Shown here one piece after another: positions 42,796 to 59,540 of a stretch of DNA of 64,000 bases. The stretch covers positions 16,463,781-16,527,780 of the forward strand of contig NC_086369.1 of assembly GCF_036324505.1 (NCBI RefSeq), read 5' to 3'. The translations under genes and the position numbers were made by a program. This stretch comes from Eleginops maclovinus (taxonomy: Eukaryota > Chordata > Actinopteri > Perciformes > Eleginopidae). Within the stretch, counting starts at the first letter, position 1, and the number at the start of each line of letters is the position of its first letter. The notes below the pieces were generated by a model that was not told the origin of the DNA, made no database searches, and saw nothing but the letters and a program-made list of their open reading frames with translations.

Positions 42796-44145
42796 CCCTC
42801 ATGGAGTCGTGACCTGAACCTCAGCTGGAGAGAGGAGCCCTTTAAAAATTGTACAAACATGTATCCAACGACCCCCTCCACATTGAAGCACCCAGGCCGT
42901 GCCCTAACCTCCCCCCCTTCTATCCCTGCTTTTTTGGGGGGGAGACCCAGGAGAGCGATGGTGGAGGAGAGCCTCGGTTCTGCAAGCATTCACCGTTGTG
43001 TGACTTACTGTGGGCCTCCTGTGTGGGGGGCACTGACCCTGGGGCGGTGTTTGGGATCCTTCTTCTGATGAATGTATTCCTCTCAGTGGACAGCGGCCAT
43101 TTACAATCTCATCTCAAAAGGACGTACACTGATCTCGTCCCGCCGGCGGCAGAGGCTCCTGCGGACGCCGGGTTTGCCTTTTTTTTGTGCTGTTATTTTA
43201 TTCTGATTATTTTAGTGAAGATGTAGAATGAAGATCTTTGAAAAACACTGCGGAAAAATGGTTTGAGTGTATGATTAGACTAATGTAGTCCAGAGGTTTA
43301 TATAGTGTATTAAATTAAGTTTTATTTTTCTGTATAGATTTTAATTATTGTAGATGATTCTTTATCCAAGTAGCAACGAGAGACGGAGAGAGGGTTTCTA
43401 AAAAGTGTGAAAGAGGCACTTTTTGTTTTATAATTTTAACAGTAATACTCTTCTATTAACCTGAATTCTGGATTTTTCTTTGGTCCTGTACTTTCAGAGG
43501 AAGAATCATGTATGGTTTAAAGATGAATTACAGAGATTGTACATACCAATAAGACGTTTTTCTTTCCTATTTATTTTACCGCGTAGGGTCTGGTTCCCCC
43601 GTCTGCTCACGACGGTTGATTTCCGGGATGTTTTTTTTTTTTGGGACGCCGTGACGGTACGATGCAGACGGGTGTGGGAGGGTGGGTGTACGGGGGTGTG
43701 CTGTGTATACAGTGTACAGATTATCGCTTGCTTCTCTGCCTTTAGCATAGACACACCATAAAAAAGACTCAACACAGCCATACACAAAAAAAAGTGTGCT
43801 TTCTATGTCGTCCGAGCTGCTCGGTGCAAACTGTTCCAGTGTGATGTAAACAAGCAATAACCTTTCTTTCTTTTTGTAATTTTTGTACAGTTTCCTGACG
43901 TTTTTTGCTCCACGTTTGGACGCAGTATTACATTTTTTTATTGCAGTTTGTACCAAGAGAGTCTCCATCCACACGCAGCGATGTTAGATTATGCAGCAGA
44001 GGTCAGACTGCACGCTTCACCCCGCTCTGACACACACTTAGCCATATTTACGACCTCAGGCAGTCATCCAAGTGTTCGCCGATGACTCGCTGCTCTTACT
44101 GGGGAGTTCAGTGTGATCCAAGTCATCCTCTCTAACCTCAAAAAT

Positions 44146-44151
<6 letters not shown>

Positions 44152-44207
<56 letters not shown>
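44152..44207. repeat. (TA)n(CA)n tract in ncoa2 3'UTR
   Basis: About 15 TA units followed directly by 13 CA units. Confidence 0.95.
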
Positions 44208-45088
44208 ACCCAGGACAAACTTGGAGCAAGCCAAATGATCTTTTCAATTGGATTTCTGAACCCTTTTACCAGCTTTTGTTTTCTGAGCACGCTTTGAGGC
44301 CCGCAGAAAACCAAGTTGATGTCACTTAACAGGGTCCTAACGTAGAGAAACAGGAAGTCATGCTGAATGTATTAAAGTCATGTGACCGCAGCGTTTAGAG
44401 GAGCTCTCTCATCGGTGTCAACGAGACGAAGCTGCGTCCGTGTTTTTCTTTTTTGCAGACGTCTCACACCTTTTTGATAAATACTGTCTTGATTGTATCA
44501 TACAGTCGTGCAGAAGAAGCCTTTTTGAGCCATTTAAAAAAAAAATAATGATCACAGCCCTTTGCAAAATTTCCAAAGATTGTCAAGATTTTGAAAAATA
44601 AAACGATTCAAAGCCATGTGGTAGCAATGCATTTTTTTAGCATTTATAACGAGGAGCAGATCAATGCCCCTGACAAATATCCAGGCCACTAAAACTTATT
44701 TTTTTCTCGTCAGCTTTTGGTTTTAGAGAACTTTAAATGCCCTTTTGTATTGCCTGCCAATTTCCTAGAGCTAAGATGCAACCTTGAAATGCTAACCACC
44801 CTTAGCATAATGCCTTAGATTTGTCCGTTCTTGTACATTACGCCGCTGTCTGTATAAATTTGTATAATGACTTGTGTACAAAACTGAACGGGGTGCATCA
44901 TCGCTCAGTTCATCGCTCTGTTGTGTTACCCCCCCCTCCCCTTCACTGTTTTTATGGAAAAGATGATACATAGGGATATTGAAGCAATATGTAATATACT
45001 ATACTTTCTGCGGAAAGCGTTGTCCCCCCCCGTTTTAATTTTCTGCATTGTTCACAGGAATCACACTGTATACCCGCATCCACCTTTG

Positions 45089-45235
<147 letters not shown>

Positions 45236-45326
45236 CGTTTTATGCAAAATTAGATAAAGAGAAGTTAAAACCACAGTTATGCAAGTTGTGAACTAATATG
45301 GCTTCGCTGATGCTATTTTCCTTGTA

Positions 45327-45332
45327 AATAAA
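45327..45332 (+). promoter_or_regulatory. ncoa2: ncoa2 polyadenylation signal AATAAA
   Basis: AATAAA in CTTGTAAATAAAGAATTCTG, followed within 30 nt by T-rich sequence. It is the best candidate for the ncoa2 mRNA end. A second AATAAA at 45582-45587 is a weaker downstream alternative. Confidence 0.6.
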
Positions 45333-45350
45333 GAATTCTGTTATTGCAGT

Positions 45351-46485
45351 ATTTAACAGAGTGACTCTTATTTCCTGTGACTGAAATTTAAATAAGTTTA
45401 ACCCCCCCTATGCATTGATTGTATTTCCCTCATGAGTGCACAGATATGAAACGCTTATTAAAGACGGCTCAAAGCGACTAAATGACTCTAATCTTCGGTT
45501 AACGTGTTTATTATGTGCTTGCTGCTTCGTTCCATGTATTTGTTTATAAATGTAAAGTGTATTCTGCATAGTGATACTGCAAATAAAAAATATTGATTGA
45601 TTGATTGAACGATAATTGGAAATAAGGTTAAGTATCTCACTCATAAACCACACCATTTCAGCTAAATGTAAAGGCTTAAAATGTGCGATATAAATAACTG
45701 TGTTCTTTCATAGGGACAAACATGATGCAAAACTTAATTTTCCACTATTTTTTTAATTGCAATTAAGACATGTTAGAGCATGCAAAAAAGAGGGAATAAA
45801 TAGAAAAGTTATTAAAATATCTAGCTTGAATTAACATGCAAAACTCCACATGAAAATGCATTTACAGCAACACCTGTTCATTATTTGTGCTTGCTGCTTT
45901 ATTCTATGTATTTTATTAACATGTTAAATGTATTGAATAACTGCAATACACCTCAGAAGTCCTCGAGTCTTTTTTTTGTTGCATTTTAAACAGAAATAAG
46001 TCTGATTTTGCTTAAAAAACATGCAAAAACTGAACTCTTAAAGAAGCATTTGGTGTTTATTTGTTGCACTTTGTGCCATGTTCTATGTATTTTTAAATGT
46101 AAAGTGCATTGACTAACATTTCTTGACTGGGACAAGGACAAACAACAATGACTCATACAGCACATTTGTTTTTTAATTGCGTTTTAAACAGATTCAAGTC
46201 GGATTTAGCCTAAAAACAGCAGCTGCACAGCGCTACAGCAGTCCGAGGTGTTGGCGTTAATACAGATCATTATCAGTTCTCTTAAGGAAGTTCGCAGCCT
46301 TCTTTTCATCTCCTAATTCACCACATCCAAGTCATAACAGCCCCATCTAAACTCCACGGGGGGTGGGGGGAGATAGCATCGCGTGCAGGGGTGGGGGTCA
46401 TTGTAGCAGACAGGGTGTGCATTGAGATGCATGAGGCTGGGTGGACCAATAGGAAGCCTCTCCTGCAGAGACCCGGCGGTGTACA
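45351..46485. other. ncoa2-prdm14 intergenic region with a degenerate repeat
   Basis: Short intergenic segment. Related phrases recur: GCTTGCTGCTTCGTTCCATG (45518), GCTTGCTGCTTTATTCTATG (45890) and TTGCACTTTGTGCCATGTTC (46063), each followed by TATTT...AATGT. Also GGACAAACATGATGC (45713) and GGACAAACAACAATG (46136), each followed by a T-run and AATTGC. This suggests an old tandem array with a period near 180 bp (370 = two periods). Confidence 0.55.
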
Positions 46486-46635
46486 GTGAACTGCCCTCAG
46501 ATGACCACCGACCCACAGAGCAGGTCCCGCACAATCATCCTCATCGCAACCTCTACATCCGGGCACTTTACACCAAGACCTGCAGCGCGAGGACATGACA
46601 GAGTGACTGTGAAACTTCTCTCAGCATTTATCAAG
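46486..46635 (+). other. prdm14: Candidate non-coding first exon of prdm14
   Basis: The prdm14 start codon lies just after an acceptor at 48236, so an upstream 5'UTR exon is needed. The best donor upstream is TATCAAG|GTAAGAGG at 46635/46636, preceded by GC-richer sequence than its surroundings. The left boundary shown is arbitrary. It holds a tiny upstream ORF, ATG ACA GAG TGA (46594). Low confidence without transcripts. Confidence 0.3.
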
Positions 46636-48236
46636 GTAAGAGGGTTCTTCAATGTTTATTCTCTCTTAATTATATTTCTTCATGCTCTACATCTATATTC
46701 TTTGTATGTCCTAAGTGTGTTGCACTGTTGGATACTTTGCGTTGCCAAAAGTACGCCGATGTGCATATGACAATTAAACCTTTGGAAACTACAGCAAAAG
46801 CCCGATCATGCACATTTATTTTAAAAAAACCTACAGCCTCCAGAGTTAATTGGGATGTAATTCCTCTCTGTAATACAACTTTTTGCACGAATTTAAAAAA
46901 AAGAAACGATCGGCGAAATGATTTGGAAATTACGCGCACTCCCATCTCAATTTCTCCTGTTGATTATAACAATGTCCTTAAGCTCATATTGCTCAAACAT
47001 TTCCCCTGCTGACGTCTTTATTTATTTTTCTGCATTGACAGTAATGTGAAGTCTATAAAAAGCTTTTCTAATTTAAAACTGTATAAGATCGTCCGATTTA
47101 TTTCGGAGGAATTACGCACGCTTGCATCTTCACTTGAATTTGTCTTGCAAGCTATAATAGTTTCTGACGCTCATTTTACTCCATCGTGTCCCTTTGCTGA
47201 TTCTATTGCTATAAAAGCAGTATGCAGTATTTAAAAAGGCATTTAATTTAAAAGTATATTAGATCCTCCAATTTATTTTGGAGTTACCCACGCTTCTAAA
47301 TGTCTCCTGTTAATTTAAATATTTCCTCAACTCGTATTCCTCCAACATTTCCCCTTTACACATGCCGATATTTTCTTCCTGCGCTGGCAGTCATGATGGG
47401 TCTATAAAAGGCTTCATTAATGCTGACCTCTGCTCCGGCTCTCTGTTCTGTAATTAGTGGCCTGACCCTGGTTTGTCTCTCTTTACTAAACGCTTCCCAA
47501 AAGCATCTGATGTGTGTCCTCTCGGCTGGAAATACTGCACAGTGTGCCCTCCCGTTTACCGTGCACTGCTTTTACTCACCATGCAATATTGGTCAGGGTT
47601 TTATCTGCAGGAGTTTGATGACGATTTCATTTGGAAAAAGTCTGGATAAGTTGCAGGCTTAATTCGTTTACAAATGCATATCGAGGAACATTTCGTTTCG
47701 GTTCAAATATTTGATTTGAGTCCTTGTGCTATTTACGTTTTTATTGTGATGCGCACAGCAGGACTTCTTGGGATTACTTCTACACAACACAGGGAGTGAA
47801 ATGAGCAGAGTAAGACAAAGAAAACAAAGAACAGCATGTGTTTTAATGTATCTGCATTTCCTGATCAGTCGAGGTTTCTCCAATTTGGGCCCAAAGTTAT
47901 TCTTAACTTTTGGAAAATGTAAATAAAAGGCTCTCTTAAATTTGAAAGGGAATCCATCCAGGTGTGCTCAGCTGTTTCTGATTTTAGATTCAACTTTTAT
48001 AAGGACTATCAGGGTTACTCAAATTAAATAGAGCGGAAAGACCCAAAAAACGACAGAAATCAAACAAAGAACATCATTTATATTGACCTGCATTTCCTGA
48101 TCGATTCCAGGTTCCTGCCACTTATCTCCGGCTCGGTTCTGGATTATTAGATAAAGGAACTCGACCCCTGTGGTCAGCCTGTGTCCTTTTTTAGATTCGT
48201 GCCATTAAACTTTTACACCTCCCGCCTCTCTCTCAG
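46636..48236 (+). other. prdm14: Presumed prdm14 5' intron, with two degenerate tandem duplications
   Basis: 1.6 kb. In 46850-47420 a block recurs three times at about 160-190 bp spacing, each with a TTTATTTYGGAG or related phrase and a TATAAAAG motif (47054, 47211, 47402). In 47812-48220 a second block recurs twice at 240 bp: AACAAAGAACAGCATGTG (47823) and AACAAAGAACATCATTTA (48063), both followed by TGCATTTCCTGATC. Confidence 0.6.
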
Positions 48237-48253
48237 GACTCCCCCCCCCCATC

Positions 48254-52677
<4,424 letters not shown>

Positions 52678-53090
52678 TCTGGGGTGTGTACTACCACAGA
52701 AACCACAGGCACTGAGAGAGAGATGAATCGGAGGTTTTTCTAAATGTAAATGCTGCTTAAAAATAAAAAAGCTCTATAATGAAAGGTCTATTTAAATAGG
52801 CTCCTCTTAATGTCTACATCTATTTAATATATGTTGTTGTCTGTTGGTCTTTACTCTGCTGTTGTTTTAATAATAACAACCATTATTTAATTATTATTAC
52901 TTGGGTTTTTTCCTGCTTCGACAAACGCTTGAAAAGCAAAGCTATTTTTATCCGATCTGTGTGTAAAATAATTGTTGTCTTTAATTTATTATGTATGATG
53001 ATATTTTGTATGTCAGGCTGCAGAAGCTGTTGTTTATCTATGAGCTTTTTCATGATCACCAAATAAAAAATCAGCGCATGGAAGACAGAT
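52678..53090 (+). other. prdm14: prdm14 3'UTR (inferred)
   Basis: AT-rich sequence after the stop, containing AATAAA-type signals near 52757 and at 53062-53067. The end is inferred from the second signal. Confidence 0.55.
53062..53067 (+). promoter_or_regulatory. prdm14: prdm14 candidate polyadenylation signal AATAAA
   Basis: AATAAA in GATCACCAAATAAAAAATCA, followed by a T-rich stretch (GATTGTTTTTTTTGG). An earlier AAAATAAAAAAG near 52757 could be used instead. Confidence 0.5.
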
Positions 53091-53789
53091 TGTTTTTTTT
53101 GGAGAATAAATGAAGCAAATTGAGAGAAAATTCATTTAACAGCAGAAAATGTCCTTTTAAATTATAATCTTCACACTTTTTACTGCATGCATGTGTATTT
53201 ATGGTTCAAAGACTGAATGATTCAAGTCAGAAATGTCACAAACAAAGAAAATAGAATAAGAAAGAGGAAAAGGGACCTCATTTTGATCAATTCCAGCACC
53301 TTAATGACGTTAAATGTGATTTTGTCGGTACATTTTGTTGTGACATCCCTGCAAACATGTTATCAGTTTCCATCAGTCTTGTTAAATAATTCAGATAATG
53401 CTTGGTTAACATTTTGCACACACACACTATTTGCACTTGTGTGTGTGTGTATCCGTGCAGACAGTGTGTGTGTTTAAATGCAGCTTGTGTGATGGATTGG
53501 AGTGTGCACGCTGGCAGTAAAATGAACAAACCCCTCCGGAGCTAATGAATGAGAATAGAGTGCAGCAGTGAGGCGGTCTGCTGCCCGGAGACAAAGAGCT
53601 CAGTATGACGGACATCTGCCCCGTCCCTCACCAACTGCCCCACATGTGTCCTTACTCAGAGACTTACTCAGAGACTTCACTCAAGTATAAGTAGTATTTC
53701 CTCCGTTAAACTCAAGTAAAAGTAACATTTACACAGTGCAGAAACACACTGTTGCATGCATAAAAAGCATTATCATCAAAAACACACTT

Positions 53790-53930
53790 AAAGATTCAAG
53801 ACTCAATCGCTTTATTGTCATATGAGAAGTCCCAGGCTCCTCCAACGATGCAACATAACACACCTCAGACTTAAAAACAAGAAGATTTAGGAATAGAATA
53901 GTGCAAGTGAATGGTGCAAGAGACACACTG
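53790..53930. repeat. Retroposon-tail-like dispersed fragment
   Basis: AAGATTCAAGACTCAATCGC followed by TTTATTGTCATATGAGAA is a phrase found many times in fish genomes, at the end of a dispersed retroelement. A related phrase (AGAATCAGAATCAGAATTTG) occurs at 62762. Family name not known to me. Confidence 0.45.
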
Positions 53931-54104
53931 CAGGAATGGAAGAGTTAAAAGTAAAAGGACATCCTGCAAAATGTCCCGTTTTAGGTTCAAATGTGTGTTT
54001 TATAACTAGAACATCAATGTTTACGTCCTCTCATTTCATTTCTCGACAATATCCTCGTGATAAAAGTGAAGTACAGGGTTATTGATGCATGTACAGTACC
54101 GATG

Positions 54105-54207
<103 letters not shown>

Positions 54208-54779
54208 GGGGTTAATTTGAGGAAAGCCTCTCTTGTTCCTGCTGTCAGCAGCGTGAGGTCTGACTGATGAAACAGTGTCCTTCTTTTGTGTCTCTGCTCT
54301 GAAATGTCACCTTTAACCCCGGGGTCGCTTCACACCGAGACATGATGCTAAGTGAGAGCTGACACACAGTCGGCTTTATGAGGGGAGAACGAAAGCAAGA
54401 AAGGCAGAAATTAGAAGATAAATCAGATGTTTTGAGCATGCATGATCTGAAATCTCCCTGTTTTTTTCCTTAAAATTGTCAAATTAGACCTTTTTCCTGC
54501 ACCGTGTGTTTATTCTGTGCACCGGATGGACGGCAGCCTTCAGGGTCAGAGGTCTCCTCCTCGCTGAATGTCTAACAGCCTCCCCCTTCCTTCAAATAGC
54601 CGAAATATGGATGCTTGAACAAGTGTAGATCACCCTGCGCCTCCCATGTTTACAACCCCCGAGGTCCCATCAGGGCCCCTCTGTGAAAAGAGGGGTTCCT
54701 CCCCTTTGTGGCCCTGCAGGAGCGAAGGGGAGGAGGGAGGGAGACAAAAAGAAAGACAGAAGGAGAGACAAGGAGAATG

Positions 54780-55080
54780 AGCTGCCACAGCTGAAATACT
54801 GAGATTGTTAGCGAGCCGCGCTAAAAGGCTGCTTTGACTAGCGCCTCTGTGATTGGCTGATTTAGGACTCAGGGCTCCAGCACGGAGGAATTTTTATCCG
54901 GGCCGTTAATGCGGATTGATTTCACACTTAACCTCCTGGCATTAAGCTAACGGGGCCTCCAGAGGGCCATCCGTCAGATTAATCGCTGTATTAATGTGAT
55001 ATTAATGATAGCAGCTTTATGGTTTCACTGAGCGCTCTGAGCTGGGGGCATCACTCCACCTCAGAGGGAGCACAAACAAG
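54780..55080. other. CNE-like unique block downstream of prdm14
   Basis: Non-repetitive, GC-balanced sequence unlike the AT-rich surroundings. It is dense in TAAT/ATTA homeodomain cores (GTTAATGCGGATTGATTT, GATTAATCGCTGTATTAATG) and has a CCAAT-type GATTGGCTG. Composition resembles vertebrate conserved enhancers. No alignment was possible. Confidence 0.25.
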
Positions 55081-55243
55081 GTGGTCTGATATGAAGAAGA
55101 GATCTCTGCTGCACCACCTGTGAGCTGCAGGCTGGAGAAGCTTTCCTCCAGCCTGCAGCGTGATGGAGAGACCTCTGCTAAGCTAGTGCAGCTGAGTGGT
55201 CAAATGCTCTGATGTATATTAGCCTCTATTGATTTCCTAATAG

Positions 55244-55436
<193 letters not shown>

Positions 55437-55569
55437 GTAGCTGCAGACAGGCCTCAGACTCTCAGCTGATGGACTCATAAACTCACCACAGCTCTGCATC
55501 CCTCTGCCTCAGTCTGCCTCCAACCACACCGATACTCAGCGAAGTACGAAGCCTTTTTCAGAGACAGTT

Positions 55570-55945
55570 GTTGCTTCTCTTTCCACTGAAAGCAATTGCA
55601 TCTCTTCATGAATTTAGATGTTAAGATCATCCTAAATAAATACCATGCATGTCATCAATTCTGCATATGTTTGAGGATGTTTACTGAGCACAAAGAGACA
55701 ACGATATCTAAAAATATCAGTTATATCTTTAAAAAGGCCTAAAATAAAGCATCTACTCGGACAGTTTGCATCACACCCCTCCAGCAGCTTTTCTGTCTCT
55801 TTCCACTTGAAGTTATTGCATCTCTTCAACATTTAGTTTCTTTAAATCATCCCAAAAAGATAGCGTGCAATTCAGTTGTTCTGCATTTGTGTGGAAGAAG
55901 TTTAAAGAGGTGACGATACTTTGCCTTACTCAGATCTAACAGTTC
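55570..55945. repeat. Degenerate two-copy tandem duplication (period about 220 bp)
   Basis: TTTCCACTGAAAGCAATTGC then ATCTCTTCATGAATTTAG (55580) is repeated as TTTCCACTTGAAGTTATTGC then ATCTCTTCAACATTTAG (55800). Both continue to a TCATCC and TTCTGCATWTGTKTG phrase. Confidence 0.75.
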
Positions 55946-56303
55946 CAAAAACGTGAGACAGTTAGCCATGTGCACTTTAATCCTCCTGTTTGCATGAGCT
56001 GTATTTCTGGTCTTTATATTATTTTCTACTTTTTTATTCTGCATTTAAACCTTTAGTTCAAAAGATCCTATACAAAGAATCCCTCGTCTTAATTTCTCTT
56101 TGTCTGTTTCTTTTCCAGTGTTTGGAGCCCTGCCTGCTCCTCCCTCCTGCTGAGTGATCCGAGGGACTCCTGCAGAATAATGTGAGTCCTCTGAAAGGCT
56201 GCAGTGAGCCTGAGATGATCGGCTCCAGCTCGGAGCTGTTGTTATACACCGGTGATTTCCACGGGGACAGTGCACCGTGCAGCAGGACACACACACATCA
56301 AAC

Positions 56304-56462
<159 letters not shown>

Positions 56463-56860
56463 TCTAGGTGGGATTGATAAGTGAGTGGGCAGATGGTCTG
56501 ATCCTGCTCTGTGGGGGCTGGTGTAGGTTCCACTGTACTCCCATGGGGCAACATATTTTGGCCCTAACCCCACCGGCCCCCGACACACACTCACACACAC
56601 TCCACATTAACCCAAGCAAACCCCAAAGTTATAGGGAGGTGCAGGATCTATCCATCCATCCTGTCTTTTGTTCATACGCCTCCCCGCAGAGAGAGTAATC
56701 TTGTAGGTGGACGTGTGTGTTTATCATGCGTGACGTTAGAAAGTGTTCCAGGCTTCTTCTCCCCGTGGCGCTGCGCTTTACAAAAGTTCCCGGTGTGCTA
56801 TCTGTGTGTCTTTATGCGCCGACTGTTTGAGTGATGAGTCAGCTACTGTTACAGCACCAT

Positions 56861-56874
56861 ACACACACACACAC

Positions 56875-56923
<49 letters not shown>
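56861..56923. repeat. (AC)31 microsatellite with one interruption
   Basis: 63 bp with one ACGC interruption at 56878. Confidence 0.95.
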
Positions 56924-56926
<3 letters not shown>

Positions 56927-59034
56927 TCTGCATCTGTGTGTGTTTGCATGTTGTCAGATAACCCCCATGCATATTCTGTATTTGTTCTGATAGAGCGTGA
57001 CGGTGTAATTCCCGTGTGACAGTCGCCTGTGTTGGCCCCCGTGGTGCCGGGCTCTATTCTGAAGCAATATCTCTCAGTGGTGTCCTGAAAGGCCTTTAAC
57101 TGATACTGTAGGATGGTTAGACCACATGCTGATGTGACACACACTGGTGCATGGTGGGAAAGTAACCCCAAAAAATCTTTACATTTGGAGATTTCTCATC
57201 CACTTTGAGATGACTACCAGCTGCAGGGTGTAGCATACTCCTGCAGAACGTCTGAGATCAGAGGATTTCTTTCAGCCTGAGATGAGTCCTCTCTCCCGGT
57301 GAAAGCAGGGCAGCGTGTGTTGCCCCTGAGGGAAGGATTTACAACATATGGACACTGTACTCCTGCCACATGCACATCCATGCACAGCGAGGTGACCTCT
57401 CTGCCTCTAAAGATGTTTCTGTTGGTTCAACTAATCCCGACTAAGCTGTCCATTTAGACCCACACTCGCAGGGACTGGCCGACATCGACTGCAGATCTGT
57501 TTGCTCTCCGCTACTGTCGTAGGGGGAGGACGATGCACACGGTGTAGGTTTTACATATGTGAAGATTTCCAGCCTGTTGAAGTGGATTAGCTAACAAGCA
57601 CTCTTGTTTTGTTCTCATTTCTTCTTCTCTTCTTCCTGCAGGACCAGCCACACGGGACAGCTGGGGATTGATCTGCCTGTAAAACATCATGAGAGTGAAC
57701 CACACAGTGCACCAAAACCAAGAAAACCAAGCCTTAAATGCTTGCAAATCTCACATAAATGGACACACATATCCATCTGTAGCTGTCCGTCACATCTGAG
57801 AAAGTTAACAGCGTAGAAACAAGAGAGGAAAAGTCCTCCTCCTCCTCCTCCTCTTCCTCCTCCTCCTCCTCCTCCTCACCTCATTAGGACTGATTTGAGA
57901 AACTAGCTAAAGGAGTTAGCATGTGATGCAGCAAAAGATTGAGCCCAGAAGAAGCCTTTCAGTCTGAATTTGGGGTCTAGTTTGTCACTTTAAATGGCCT
58001 CCTTTAACTCTTAGCAGACTGTCATACAGACGTGTTAATCCAAAGGTGTTTAGATCTTTAAGTTGACATAACTGGCTTCAAATTGGGCAACGCAGACCAG
58101 AAGTTGTCCTTTAAACAGTGGCAGACATCAAGTCCTTACACAGATTTTGAAACAGGATAACACTCTTATCGTGCTGCAGCAACAGGCTAGTTTGATGCTA
58201 ACACGTTGGTGTCAGGGTCAATATCCTCCTCTTCAAGCCTTTCAAACACACACCAGGTTATTTAGTCTGTGCTGCTGCTCTCCTGTTGTTCACGGGACAA
58301 TTGACCGTGACCCCGGGGCCGCTCCCTGAGGCCTGCACGGGTCAAAGGGGAGCGCAGGGGTCCCGGGGTGAGGATGTTTAGCAGCTAGCTGGAGGACTGA
58401 CTGACTGTTTAAGCACCTGCTGCTCAGTGATTCAGCAGAGTGCTGACAGTGATGGAGAACGAGGCGGCGCTGAGTGCACTACCACAGCTAAGAGTATATG
58501 TTATCAGTTAGTTTCTCATGCTCCCCCCCAGACCCTGAGTCATGATGGCTTTCTGACAGTAGAGCTGGAAGACAAATGCCCCCCTGTCCTGCTGAAACAT
58601 TCATGAAGCCTTATGACCCTCTCGTCCACCTAATGTACCCTAACAGGCCTTTATGGCTTCCCTCTAGCCTAGCACCACCTTAGTGCTGCTTCCCGGCATC
58701 TAACTCCTTAACACCCCGCCGCCGCGCCCTCTTTTACGCCCTTTTGAGCAGTCTGACGGAGCAGCCTCGCCCTGCAGGATAAGAAGAGAGACCTCCATCA
58801 GACTCAGGTATGTGTCTCCCTGACTTCCCGTGTCATGTTCTTCCTCCTCCTCCTCCTCTCCTTCGTGGTGGTCATTGACAGTCTCTGTAATCGGACTCCT
58901 CGGGGACGCATTGATCTGTTAAGATTGTCACTTTAAAGAAGCCCCATTAGGGTTAAAGGTCTGACAGCTGATATCAACATCCTTTGGTGTTGTGACGCAG
59001 GGAAATGAAGGACAGAAAGGAGTGTGGATGGAGA

Positions 59035-59540
59035 CATCTAAATGTTTCTCCTCTTACATGCAGGGCTATTCATCAATCTATACAGTTGTGGTTTTGGTCT
59101 GCCTTCTCTCTGAGGTATTAGAGCGAAACACTCCACCCAGAAATGTCTCTTTCCAGAAATAATGACCCAAGATAATCCAAAATCCTGAGATGAGTAGATG
59201 CATGCTTTCTTCTGCATGATAGAAAGATAATAAATCCTAAACTGAAACTGCTCACAATAAGGCCCCTTATTTACAATCATGCAGTCTATAGAGCTTCATG
59301 GAGCAAGATGAAAACAGCACAGACAAAATGAAAAAAAATCTGAAGCTTATGATTCTGGAGTCTGTCAATTATCCTGAGTAATTGGGTCAAGATTTCTGGT
59401 TTTAATGTATTTTTGATGCTAATTTTGGAGAAAAAGGCAGAAATCTCTACTTCCAATGCCTCCAACACTATGCAACTAATACCAAATCTATTTAGATTGA
59501 TGAATACCACAACAGGGAAGAGAAACATATTTTGGCCCTG
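59035..59540. repeat. Possible dispersed fish element
   Basis: The phrases AGAAATAATGACCCAAGATA, GAGATGAGTAGATGCATG and TTTTGGCCCTGCAGAAACTG look like a repeat I associate with fish introns. No terminal repeats or coding could be made out. Weak call. Confidence 0.25.
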
